DNA of 64,000 nucleotides from an uncultured Sphingomonadaceae bacterium (GTDB taxonomy: Bacteria > Pseudomonadota > Alphaproteobacteria > Sphingomonadales > Sphingomonadaceae): the NCBI GenBank assembly GCA_947493195.1, contig CANLQG010000003.1:62001-126000 (forward strand), given 5' to 3'. Of this stretch, positions 50,525 to 58,202 are shown piece after piece (the first letter of the stretch is position 1; every line of letters begins with the position of its first letter). The translations under genes were made by a program, and so were the position numbers. The notes beneath the pieces are model-generated. The model searched no databases, was not told where the DNA came from, and saw only the letters and a program-made list of their open reading frames with translations.

Positions 50525-51121
50525 TTAAAGCCCCGCAATCACCTCATCGGCCAGCACCTTGTCGGCAGCGGCGCTGTGCTTGGCGCGGATAAGCTGCGCA
50601 GCAGCAGCGGTGGAGGCGTCGGCAGCCTTGGCACGCAGGTCAGCAAGGGCCTGGCGTTCTGCGGCAGCGATCTTGTCCTGAGCCATACGCTCGCGGCGTG
50701 CGATCATGGCGGCGGTGTCTTCCTTCGCCTTTGCGACAATGCCGTCGGCCTCGCGGCGGGCGTTATCGAGCATGGCTTCGGCATCCTTCTCGGCACCGGC
50801 GATCTTTGCGGCATATTCCTCGCGCAGGGCCTCGGCCTCGGCGCGAAGCTGCTTGGCTTCATCCAGGTTGTCGCGGATAGCCTTGATCTTGGCATCCAGA
50901 CCGCCGGCGATCGACTTATGCACCTTGGCGCCGGCAAAGGCGATGAGCAGCAGCACAGCCATCGCGATCGAGACCCACTGGAACGGCACCAGACCAAGCA
51001 GTTCCGGCTCGGCATGGGTCGCGCCACCGTGCTCGTCCGAAACCTCGATCATCGCCTCTTGCGTGGCAAAGACTTCGGGCATCTGCTCGGTCGTTTCGGG
51101 GATGGTGGTGGAGTTAGCCAT
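50525..51121 (-). CDS. atpF: ATP synthase F0 subunit b
   Basis: A 198-residue peripheral-stalk subunit. It has an N-terminal extension of about 45 residues rich in Glu/Thr, one membrane helix (WVSIAMAVLLLIAFAGA), and then a long coiled coil (DLDEAKQLRAEAEALREEYA) through to the C-terminus. As in other alphaproteobacteria two different b-type subunits are encoded; this is b. Start overlaps the b' gene by eight bases. Last gene of the F0 operon atpI-B-E-F'-F; the F1 genes are not here. Confidence 0.92.
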   Translation of the reverse strand: MANSTTIPETTEQMPEVFATQEAMIEVSDEHGGATHAEPELLGLVPFQWVSIAMAVLLLIAFAGAKVHKSIAGGLDAKIKAIRDNLDEAKQLRAEAEALREEYAAKIAGAEKDAEAMLDNARREADGIVAKAKEDTAAMIARRERMAQDKIAAAERQALADLRAKAADASTAAAAQLIRAKHSAAADKVLADEVIAGL

Positions 51122-51608
51122 GGGCCATCGCCTTCTGCACTGCCGAGCGGGCTTCCGTCTCGGTCACGATCACGTTGCCGAGGCGAGCGGTGATGTCCTG
51201 CGCAGCTTCTGCAGCAACGCTTTCGATCTCCGCTGCAGCCGCAGCACGGCTTTCCTCGATACGGGCTTCGGCCTCGGCCAGCTGCGTATCGATGCGGGCC
51301 TGCACTTCGGCCAGCTTGCCTTCGGTGGAGGCCTGGGCCTTACCCTTGGCTTCGCTCACCAGCGCCTGCGCCGCCTCGCGGTTGGCGTTTTCACGCTTGC
51401 GCCAAGCTTCCTCGGCCTCGTCCGCCGCATCGCGGGCAGACTGGGCAGCGGAAAGATCGTCGGCAATCTGCTTGTCGCGCAGGCCCACGGTATCCATCAC
51501 CTTGGGCACCATGCCCCGGCCGACGACGAAATAGACGAAGCCGAAGATCACCAGCAGCCAGAAGATCTGGCTGGCATAGGTTTCGGCCAATTGGGCTATC
51601 TGGGGCAT
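51114..51608 (-). CDS. atpF': ATP synthase F0 subunit b'
   Basis: A 164-residue b-prime subunit of the peripheral stalk. It begins MPQIAQLAETYASQIFWLLV, the b' N-terminus seen in alphaproteobacteria, with one membrane helix and the GRGMVPKVMDTVGLRDKQI link, then a coiled coil of Ala/Glu. It overlaps atpF and follows atpE after 86 bases. Together with b it forms the heterodimeric stator. Confidence 0.93.
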   Translation of the reverse strand: MPQIAQLAETYASQIFWLLVIFGFVYFVVGRGMVPKVMDTVGLRDKQIADDLSAAQSARDAADEAEEAWRKRENANREAAQALVSEAKGKAQASTEGKLAEVQARIDTQLAEAEARIEESRAAAAAEIESVAAEAAQDITARLGNVIVTETEARSAVQKAMAHG

Positions 51609-51694
51609 GGACGGATTCCGCCTGTGTGCGCGAGATTACAAATTACAAGCCAGCCGGGCGCGAGTTCGCCCGGCCAGCCGATGATCGAAGTCGA

Positions 51695-51922
51695 TCAGGC
51701 GACGAAGATCAGGATCATCGCGACGACGAACGCCAGCAGGCCGAGAAGTTCGGCAGCGGCGAAGCCGATGAACAGGCGACCCTGCTGGCCGTCAGCGGCA
51801 CCGGGGTTGCGCAGGGCGGATTCGAGGAACGAGCCGAACACGTTACCCACACCGATGGCGGCCATACCGGCACCGATTGCAGCAAGACCGGCACCGATCA
51901 GCTTGGCAGCTTCCATATCCAT
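51695..51922 (-). CDS. atpE: ATP synthase F0 subunit c
   Basis: A 75-residue c-ring subunit with two helices. The first has the glycine-rich pattern LIGAGLAAIGAGMAAIGVGN, the polar loop carries RNPGAADGQQ, and the second has the ion-binding Glu58 in FAAAELLGLLAFVVA. All expected features are present. It lies between atpB and atpF'. Confidence 0.96.
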   Translation of the reverse strand: MDMEAAKLIGAGLAAIGAGMAAIGVGNVFGSFLESALRNPGAADGQQGRLFIGFAAAELLGLLAFVVAMILIFVA

Positions 51923-51968
51923 GAGATTATCCTTTCAAGAGAATTCGTTACTGAGAGTGATTGCGAGA

Positions 51969-52754
51969 TTAGTGCAGGTTCTCGGCGTCGTTGATGTAGA
52001 GCGACGAGAGCAGTGCAAAAACGTAAGCCTGGATTGCGGCAACCAGAAGTTCCAGCGCGCAGATGCCGATCATCAGCAGGAAGCTGGGAACACCAACCAG
52101 AAGGCCGAAACCGGCGCCGGCGTTCCAGCCGTCGATAACGAAGCTGGACAGCACTTCCAGCAGCACGTGGCCGGCCATCATGGCAACGAACAGTCGCAGA
52201 CCGAGGCTGAAGGGGCGCACGAGGAACGAGATAAGCTCGATCGGGAAGATGATCGGGATCATGGGCAGCGGCGTGCCGTGCGGCACGAACAGGCTGAAGA
52301 AGTGGAAGCCGTGCTTCCAGAAACCCACGATCAGCACGATCGAGAAAGAAATGATCGCCAGCACGCCGGTAACGGTGAAGTGGCTGGTGAAAGTGAACGG
52401 GTGGAGACCCACGATGCCCAGCGGCAACAGGCCGAGAAGGTTCGCGAACAGGATGAACATGAACAGGCTGAAGATGTAGGGCACGTACTTGCGCCCTTCC
52501 TTGCCGACGTTCGCTTCCAGCATGTCGTCGATGAAGCCGGTGAAGGTTTCCACCGTCATCTGCCAGCGACCCGGCACCAGTTCGCGCTTCATGCCGCCCA
52601 GCATGAAGATCCACAGCACGACGGCCGTGATCAACATCCACAAGGCGGAATTCGTGAAGGCGATATTGAACCCGGCCACATCCATGTTCGCACCGAGCAG
52701 CGGCTCGATGGTGAACTGGTGCATCGGATCAACCTTGGCGGTTTCGGCTGCCAC
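51969..52754 (-). CDS. atpB: ATP synthase F0 subunit a
   Basis: A 261-residue membrane subunit that channels protons to the c-ring. It starts MAAETAKVDPMHQFTIEPLL. The essential Arg lies in SLGLRLFVAMMAGH, and SFVIDGWN.. with the C-terminal ALELLVAAIQAYVFALLSSL follow. It has five to six helices. It lies between atpI and atpE. Confidence 0.96.
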   Translation of the reverse strand: MAAETAKVDPMHQFTIEPLLGANMDVAGFNIAFTNSALWMLITAVVLWIFMLGGMKRELVPGRWQMTVETFTGFIDDMLEANVGKEGRKYVPYIFSLFMFILFANLLGLLPLGIVGLHPFTFTSHFTVTGVLAIISFSIVLIVGFWKHGFHFFSLFVPHGTPLPMIPIIFPIELISFLVRPFSLGLRLFVAMMAGHVLLEVLSSFVIDGWNAGAGFGLLVGVPSFLLMIGICALELLVAAIQAYVFALLSSLYINDAENLH

Positions 52755-52785
52755 GTCTCTGTAAACCCTTGCGTTTCTAGTCCAT

Positions 52786-53109
52786 TCAGTCGCCCGTAGG
52801 CGGCTGGCTGGAAGACCGGATGATGTTTCTGAAGGCGACCACGATCCCGAGGAAGAGGCCGATCAACAGAGCCCAGGGATTGGTGTCGGTAAGCCAACCG
52901 ATGGCATAACCGACAACCGCTCCACCGAGAATCCCACCTAACAGGTCTGCCAGCACCTTGTTACCAGCCCTGTAGCTGGCATCGGAGCCTTTGACCTGCG
53001 GCGCGTTGCGCTTCTCTTCTCGCTCGCGTGCGGCTTTCAGCCGCCCTTCGAGCGCATCGATCCGCGCATCTTCGCCATTGGGTTCCCGTGCAGGTTTGTC
53101 GTCACTCAT
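52786..53109 (-). CDS. atpI: ATP synthase accessory protein AtpI/AtpZ-type
   Basis: A 107-residue protein at the head of the F0 operon. The ATG at 53109 begins MSDDKPAREPNGEDARIDAL; the frame extends far upstream without homology. A soluble charged N-terminal half is followed by two helices (GGILGGAVVGYAIGWLTD, LLIGLFLGIVVAFRNI) of the AtpI/AtpZ type, thought to help c-ring assembly. No ribosome site strong enough to contradict the start is seen. Confidence 0.85.
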   Translation of the reverse strand: MSDDKPAREPNGEDARIDALEGRLKAAREREEKRNAPQVKGSDASYRAGNKVLADLLGGILGGAVVGYAIGWLTDTNPWALLIGLFLGIVVAFRNIIRSSSQPPTGD

Positions 53110-53475
53110 GCCGCCTCCTGTAGGTGAAGGAAATGACACGCGCAACGCGCTACCCGCCGAGGGCGCCGCCCCCTTAGATGGGGGGTATGAACGAGTCAAC
53201 CGGTGGAGGGGTTCGTTTTGCCGATATCTTCGCCGTTGCAGCATGGTCGCGGCGAGGAAGCGGCACCCGTGCCTCACTGGGTAACAGCGCGTCTTGCTCC
53301 TCTCCCATAGAGTGAAAGCAGCTCGACCAGGCTTTGGGGGAAGCACGCATGACCGGAAATGCAATGGAGCGGTGGCTCCACTTCGCACTGGCGTTGTTTA
53401 TCTCGGGCTGCGTCTATCGGGGTTTCTTCTACACCTACATCGGCCCGTGGATTGCAGCAGGTCCGGCAGAGAAAT
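53110..53475. other. Gap between the F0 operon and the ydbL-type gene
   Basis: These 366 bases face the atpI start on one side and the ydbL-type gene's 3' end on the other. They should hold the F0 operon promoter. A plus-strand frame from 53349 has a reasonable ribosome site (GGGGGAA) and a hydrophobic start, but it runs into the antisense of the ydbL-type gene; I do not call it. No RNA gene or repeat is visible. Confidence 0.4.
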
Positions 53476-53862
53476 TCAAGGACAGCGCGGATCGCGGCGG
53501 GGCGGACCGTTACCGCGCTGCTGCCAGGTGCCATCGGGCGCCTGGTACATTTCGCCGGGGGAAGTGCGCGCGATGGCCAGGCAGCCAGCGGTGAAGGCGT
53601 ATTCCTCCAGCGTGGCGTTGTTCGCCTGCGCCTGCTCGGCATAGACCGCGCGGCGGCGATTGTTGATGTCGTTGACCATGGCCTGCAACGCAGGAGAGGC
53701 AGCGCCCACGATGCCGAGATAGCCGTCCATCTTCTCGCCAACCTGGCCACTTTCGCGGGCCGCCTGGTAGGCCGGGTCGCGCTGGGCGACAGCGGGGGAC
53801 GCGAGCATGCCCAGCATCGCGGTCGCCCCGGCGATCTTCAAGAGTGTCTTCCCAATCATCAT
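53476..53862 (-). CDS. ydbL: YdbL family (DUF1318) periplasmic protein
   Basis: A 128-residue exported protein. The signal peptide is IGKTLLKIAGATAMLGMLAS with cleavage near SPAVAQ. The body has the DUF1318/YdbL pattern (QAARESGQVGEKMDGYLGIV, DINNRRRAVYAEQAQANNAT, GCLAIARTSPGEMYQAPDGT). It is the third gene of the ydbH-ynbE-ydbL set. YdbL is thought to act with YdbH and YnbE in intermembrane lipid transport, by the E. coli literature on YdbH. Start may be the first or second ATG. Confidence 0.87.
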   Translation of the reverse strand: MMIGKTLLKIAGATAMLGMLASPAVAQRDPAYQAARESGQVGEKMDGYLGIVGAASPALQAMVNDINNRRRAVYAEQAQANNATLEEYAFTAGCLAIARTSPGEMYQAPDGTWQQRGNGPPRRDPRCP

Positions 53863-53890
53863 TGTCGTCGCTCCCTGCGGGATGCCCCGA

Positions 53891-54085
53891 TCAGAAGATC
53901 GAGGAATTGTCTTCTATGGTCTGCTCGGCATCGTCTGCCAGGCGGTAGATCACTTCCTGCGTGATGTTGATGTTCAACTCGATCACTATCGGTTCGTCCG
54001 GTGCTTCCAACGTGATGCACCCACCGAGCGAAATCGTTGCCGCCATCGCCACCACTGCGACCAGCTTGTGCCCTGCCCCTTTCAT
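53891..54085 (-). CDS. ynbE: YnbE family lipoprotein
   Basis: A 64-residue outer-membrane lipoprotein. The ATG at 54085 gives MKGAGHKLVAVVAMAATISL-GGC with Cys at residue 23, a compact signal. An alternative ATG at 54136 overlaps the ydbH stop in ATGA but gives a 40-residue leader. The mature part has PDEPIVIELNINITQEVIYR, the family signature. In E. coli YnbE binds the end of YdbH at the outer membrane. Order ydbH-ynbE-ydbL is conserved. Confidence 0.85.
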   Translation of the reverse strand: MKGAGHKLVAVVAMAATISLGGCITLEAPDEPIVIELNINITQEVIYRLADDAEQTIEDNSSIF

Positions 54086-54132
54086 GGAGGGACTATGCAC
54101 AGCACAGTCGGAATTCGTCAATTTCGGCATGG

Positions 54133-57100
54133 TCATGGCACAGGCTCGCTTTCCTGGGGCTGAATATCGGTTTCATCGTTTTCGAGAGCTGCGCGCAGGC
54201 GCCGCTCCTCTTCCGCGGCTTCGGCGGCATCACGTTCGTCTACGGCTTGCTGGTCCACCGATTCCTGGAGGCGCATGCCTTCCTCGCTGATCAGGCCAAG
54301 GCTACGGGGATCGCGGACGGCAGAAGGATCGTAGAGACTGCGCAGCGACGTAATCAGCTGGTAGAACGGGGCGCGGATATTGATGCGCAGTTCGATGGGC
54401 AGGTCGTCGATGGCACGGGTGATCAGGTTGCTCTTCGCGGTCTCGCCCTGCCCGATGCCCTCGAATCGCACCCGCGTTACCAGTTCGCCGGTAAGCGGAC
54501 CGTCCATCAGGACCTGCATCTCGTCATAACTGAGATCGCGCAGCGCGCTGAAGGCGTAATTGGCGAAGAACCCCATGTCCTCGTAAGTCAGTTCGCCGAT
54601 ATAAGCGACGTTCCCGCCCGGCAGGCGCGATGTCAGCACACCGTTTTCCAGCCTGCCATTGCCGTTTTCGTCGAAGATGATCGGGACCACCCCGTCGAAC
54701 ACGCCGGTGGCGGCAAGGTTGCCCAGTTCCATCTGCTGCACGAATTGCGAGGCTTCCAGCCCTTCTATCACAAGCACATAACTGCGCACTTCCTCCACCC
54801 CGAAGCGGATATCGACCGGGCGCATCGTCAGCGTGCCACCCATGAACGGCCAGGTGCCGCCTTGCAGTTGCAGAAGTTCCCCGTTGCTCAGCTGGAATGT
54901 GACGACACCATCGTAGACTTCGATCCCGGGATTGACCCGGTCGACGGTGATGCGCTGGTTCGGCGCCGTCGTCAGGGCGAGCAGGTCGGTGAACCGGATC
55001 GTGCCTCGCGCCCCATAGACCGGGCCGAATGCCGCAGCGAGATCGACACCGTCGGTGGTGAAACTTCCGCTGGAGGTAACGGCGTCGGCGTTCCAGTCGA
55101 TCCTGCCCGTACCCCGGACACTGCCCTGTACGTCGCTAACCACGCCCAGCGCCAGACAGGTGAGGCCGCGCGGGCGCTGCTGCGTGCCCGCCTCCTCCAG
55201 GCATTGGCTGTAGGTAGGGGCAGGTTGCAGCGAATCGTCGAACACGAGGTTGTTGACGGTCAGATCCGCATGGCCGGTGCCGGTCGCCAGATCGTGGACG
55301 ATCTGCACCTGCGTGATTTCGCGATCGAGCACCGGCTCGCGCAATATGGCTGCGGCGGTGATGCGGTTGTCGAACAGCGAAAGACTGGCATCGCGGGATA
55401 TGAGCGGCTCGAACCGGTTGTTCTCCTGACGGTCCTCAACCCGCAGCGCGGCATCGGTTATCGTCAGGCGATCGTCGATATAGCTCCAACTTCCGGCAGC
55501 GTCGAAAATGTCGAGCGGCACGGAGGAGAGGAAAATGTCGGCCCCCTGGAAAGCACCGCCGATGGTACCTGCAGAAAGGTCTGCGCGAAGGTCGGTGACG
55601 GTAAAGCGCTGCCCACTGTCCGCCGGGCCGAGACGGATGTCGAGATCGCTCGCCGCAAGGGTGCCGGGCCATGCGACACCAACCGGACCCGAGCGCACGG
55701 AGATTGGCGTCTCCGCAAGTCGTCCTGTCAGATCGAGCGCGTTGACGCCCGCGGCAAATTGCAGACCGCCGGTGCCATAGCGCAGGATCGGCCGGCCAGA
55801 GGGCGGGCACAGCGTCAGCGATTCGCGGCCGAGTCGCAGGTTGGCAATCGTCAGTCGGTCGAACCGCACGTCGCGGCAGCCGCGCCACATGCTTAGGCTG
55901 CCATTGGCTGCCATGGTGGCATCAAGGGGTAGCTGGAGCCCGGATACCATGCCGCCCGGTATCGCTCCGTTAGCGACGGCGCGGCCATTCAAGGCAATCT
56001 CTCCGCCACGTCCTTGCAACAGGCGCACGTCGGACAGGGCAAGGGATGCGGTGCCCGCTGTATATTCACGCATCGCCATGCGCAGTTCCAGCGCGCCGCC
56101 GGGCGTTTGTTCCATTCGTCCCGAAATGCGCGGTAGTCCTGCTCCGCCTGTCTGGAAATTCCCCGAAAAGAGCGGCAGTCCGCCCTCCCCCATGTCCACC
56201 TGCCCGCGCGAAAGCGCGAGCAGGGTTTCACCACTGCCACCGCGCAGGCGGGCCTCCGGTATGGACACGGTGGACCGCCCATCGCGCTGGCGCGCGGTAA
56301 AGCTGGCCTGCAACTGGCTGCCGCGCAGGTCCCGCGCCAGATTCAGGCCGATGCGGTTGAGCAAGGGCTGGAGCAAGGTTCCGCCAGTTGCCTCTGCAGC
56401 GGCGGCTATTGCGCCATCGATATCTGGGCCCATGCGAATGTCTTCACCCGCGATTTCGCCTTCCACTTCGAACTGGCCGAAGTTTTCCAGCGCCCTCACT
56501 CTGCCTTCGACAGCCAGGCCGCCGAAGGCAGCGAAGGGCGTGTCGGCATCGACAGCGGCAAGATCGTAGCGAACGTTCAGGTCGCCATCGCGCCAGGTGA
56601 AGCGGCCATCGCCGCGAAGGCCCGCGCGAATATCGGCGAGGGCCACCGAATCGACGTCGAAAGCTATGTCGCTCGCGAAGTCGACAAGGTTGCGTTCGGC
56701 TTTCAGGTTCAAGTTCACGCTGGCGTCGCGCAATTCCAGCCCGCTACCCTCGCAGTCAAGCGCCGCAATGCGCAAAGGACCGCGCAGCACCGGCCGTTCG
56801 GCATCGATCGCCACCTGGCCGTAAAGCGTCACGTCCTGCGCCGCACAGTCGCCCGACGCGAGTGAAGGCGCTACCGCCGCCAGTTCACCAGTGAAACCGC
56901 CCCGCAGATGGCCGCTGCCCGAAAGTTTCAGTCCGACCCGGCCATATTCGCTGTCCAGCAGGGCGCGCCCGTCGTCGATCGCCAGGCGCATGCCGGGAAA
57001 TTCGAAAGGACCGTCCTCGCCGCCGGAAATGAACGGATCCAGCGCCCCGAAACTCACCCGCCCGTTTTGCAAGGTGCCGAACAGGCGTGGACGGACCAGA

Positions 57101-57432
57101 CGAACTTCGGTGATGTCGGGCAATCCCAGCCTGGGGGTGATCAGCACATCAATGCGCTCGACAGTCAGGTCCGGCAGTTCGGGATCGCCGATCACGATAT
57201 TGGCAAATATCTGCCTGCGCGGGGATATCTGCACGATGTCGTAGGTGGCGGGCACGCCCTGGTCGGCAAATGTATCGGCAATGAAGTCGTCGGCGATTTC
57301 CTTACGCTGCAGCCAGCCCAGCACCGCGGCCACCAGCAGGACGATGATCGTCACGCGAAAACCGGCCCGCAATGCGCGCCGCTTGCGCCCCCGTGGGCGA
57401 TCGTTTCCGGTCTCTTGCGGGGGCTGCGACAT
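54133..57432 (-). CDS. ydbH: YdbH family AsmA-like intermembrane lipid transport protein
   Basis: A 1099-residue protein anchored by one N-terminal helix (residues about 26-40, VTIIVLLVAAVLGWLQ) with a very long beta-rich periplasmic body, as in AsmA-like bridge proteins that carry phospholipids between membranes. The ATG at 57432 is chosen because 98 upstream codons lack homology and overlap the start region of the divergent radC. The C-terminal part has LASGLQYLRDLSYDEMQVLM-like YdbH signature (ALRDLSYDEMQVLMDGPLTG, GELVTRVRFEG). It is followed by ynbE and ydbL. Function is inferred from the family. Confidence 0.88.
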   Translation of the reverse strand: MSQPPQETGNDRPRGRKRRALRAGFRVTIIVLLVAAVLGWLQRKEIADDFIADTFADQGVPATYDIVQISPRRQIFANIVIGDPELPDLTVERIDVLITPRLGLPDITEVRLVRPRLFGTLQNGRVSFGALDPFISGGEDGPFEFPGMRLAIDDGRALLDSEYGRVGLKLSGSGHLRGGFTGELAAVAPSLASGDCAAQDVTLYGQVAIDAERPVLRGPLRIAALDCEGSGLELRDASVNLNLKAERNLVDFASDIAFDVDSVALADIRAGLRGDGRFTWRDGDLNVRYDLAAVDADTPFAAFGGLAVEGRVRALENFGQFEVEGEIAGEDIRMGPDIDGAIAAAAEATGGTLLQPLLNRIGLNLARDLRGSQLQASFTARQRDGRSTVSIPEARLRGGSGETLLALSRGQVDMGEGGLPLFSGNFQTGGAGLPRISGRMEQTPGGALELRMAMREYTAGTASLALSDVRLLQGRGGEIALNGRAVANGAIPGGMVSGLQLPLDATMAANGSLSMWRGCRDVRFDRLTIANLRLGRESLTLCPPSGRPILRYGTGGLQFAAGVNALDLTGRLAETPISVRSGPVGVAWPGTLAASDLDIRLGPADSGQRFTVTDLRADLSAGTIGGAFQGADIFLSSVPLDIFDAAGSWSYIDDRLTITDAALRVEDRQENNRFEPLISRDASLSLFDNRITAAAILREPVLDREITQVQIVHDLATGTGHADLTVNNLVFDDSLQPAPTYSQCLEEAGTQQRPRGLTCLALGVVSDVQGSVRGTGRIDWNADAVTSSGSFTTDGVDLAAAFGPVYGARGTIRFTDLLALTTAPNQRITVDRVNPGIEVYDGVVTFQLSNGELLQLQGGTWPFMGGTLTMRPVDIRFGVEEVRSYVLVIEGLEASQFVQQMELGNLAATGVFDGVVPIIFDENGNGRLENGVLTSRLPGGNVAYIGELTYEDMGFFANYAFSALRDLSYDEMQVLMDGPLTGELVTRVRFEGIGQGETAKSNLITRAIDDLPIELRINIRAPFYQLITSLRSLYDPSAVRDPRSLGLISEEGMRLQESVDQQAVDERDAAEAAEEERRLRAALENDETDIQPQESEPVP

Positions 57433-57470
57433 TGCACCGCCACACTTGCGCGAGAGCGGAGACAAAGGCA

Positions 57471-58199
57471 ATGCACAGTGTAAGGGAGAGTAAGCCTTTC
57501 GTGTCGCAGGATATTCAAAAGTCAGAAAAATCGTCTGCCTCGGGCCATCGCGCCCGGTTGCGGGAGCGATTGCTGGGCGGCGGGGCGGAGGCGCTGGCAG
57601 ACTATGAGGTGCTGGAATACCTGCTGTTCGGCGCGCTTGCGCGAGGCGACACGAAGCCGCAGGCAAAGGCGTTGCTGGCACGCTTCGGGACCCTTGCGGG
57701 CGTGCTGAACGCGGAAGCCGCGGCACTGAAACAGGTGAAGGGGGTCAGCGACGCCAGTGTCGGCCAGATCAAGATCGCCGCGCTGGTGGCCCGGCGCATG
57801 GCGCGCAGCCAGGTGCAGGATACGCCTGTGCTGGGGAGCTGGCAGGCACTGCTGGATTACCTGGCCATCGACATGGCGCACCTGACCACGGAACGCGTGC
57901 GTGTGCTCTATCTCAATGCGCGCAATCGCCTGTTGCTGGACCACCACTTTGGCGATGGCACGGTGGACGAGGCGGCGATCCATCCGCGCGAGGTTATCAA
58001 ACGCGGGCTCGACCTAGGCGCATCGGCCATGATCCTGGTGCACAACCACCCCAGCGGCAATCCGGAGCCGAGCCGGGCCGACATCCAGATCACCCGGCGA
58101 ATTGCCGAAGCGGGCAGACCGCTGGGTATAACAGTGCACGACCACGTGATCGTGGGGCGCGAGGGGCACGTTTCCATGCGCGCCAAGGGGCTGATCTGA
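57471..58199 (+). CDS. radC: RadC family JAB/MPN protein
   Basis: A 242-residue protein with an N-terminal helix-hairpin-helix part and a JAB/MPN metalloprotease fold. The metal motif HNHPSGNPEPSRAD (191-204) gives the perfect H-x-H-x7-S-x2-D. The ATG at 57471 sits 38 bases from the divergent ydbH start and 33 codons downstream of the open frame's limit. Despite the historical name, its role in DNA repair is not established. It converges on the DUF3857 gene with a three-base gap. Confidence 0.92.
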   Translation: MHSVRESKPFVSQDIQKSEKSSASGHRARLRERLLGGGAEALADYEVLEYLLFGALARGDTKPQAKALLARFGTLAGVLNAEAAALKQVKGVSDASVGQIKIAALVARRMARSQVQDTPVLGSWQALLDYLAIDMAHLTTERVRVLYLNARNRLLLDHHFGDGTVDEAAIHPREVIKRGLDLGASAMILVHNHPSGNPEPSRADIQITRRIAEAGRPLGITVHDHVIVGREGHVSMRAKGLI

Positions 58200-58202
58200 T
58201 CC

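Noticed and set aside
50706..52799. A 697-codon plus-strand open frame
   Set aside because: Antisense of the ATP synthase F0 genes.
53349..53594. Plus-strand small frame starting MTGNAMERWLHFALALFISG
   Set aside because: The start looks like a small membrane protein with a fair ribosome site, but most of it lies antisense to the ydbL-type gene and the tail is low quality; left uncalled.
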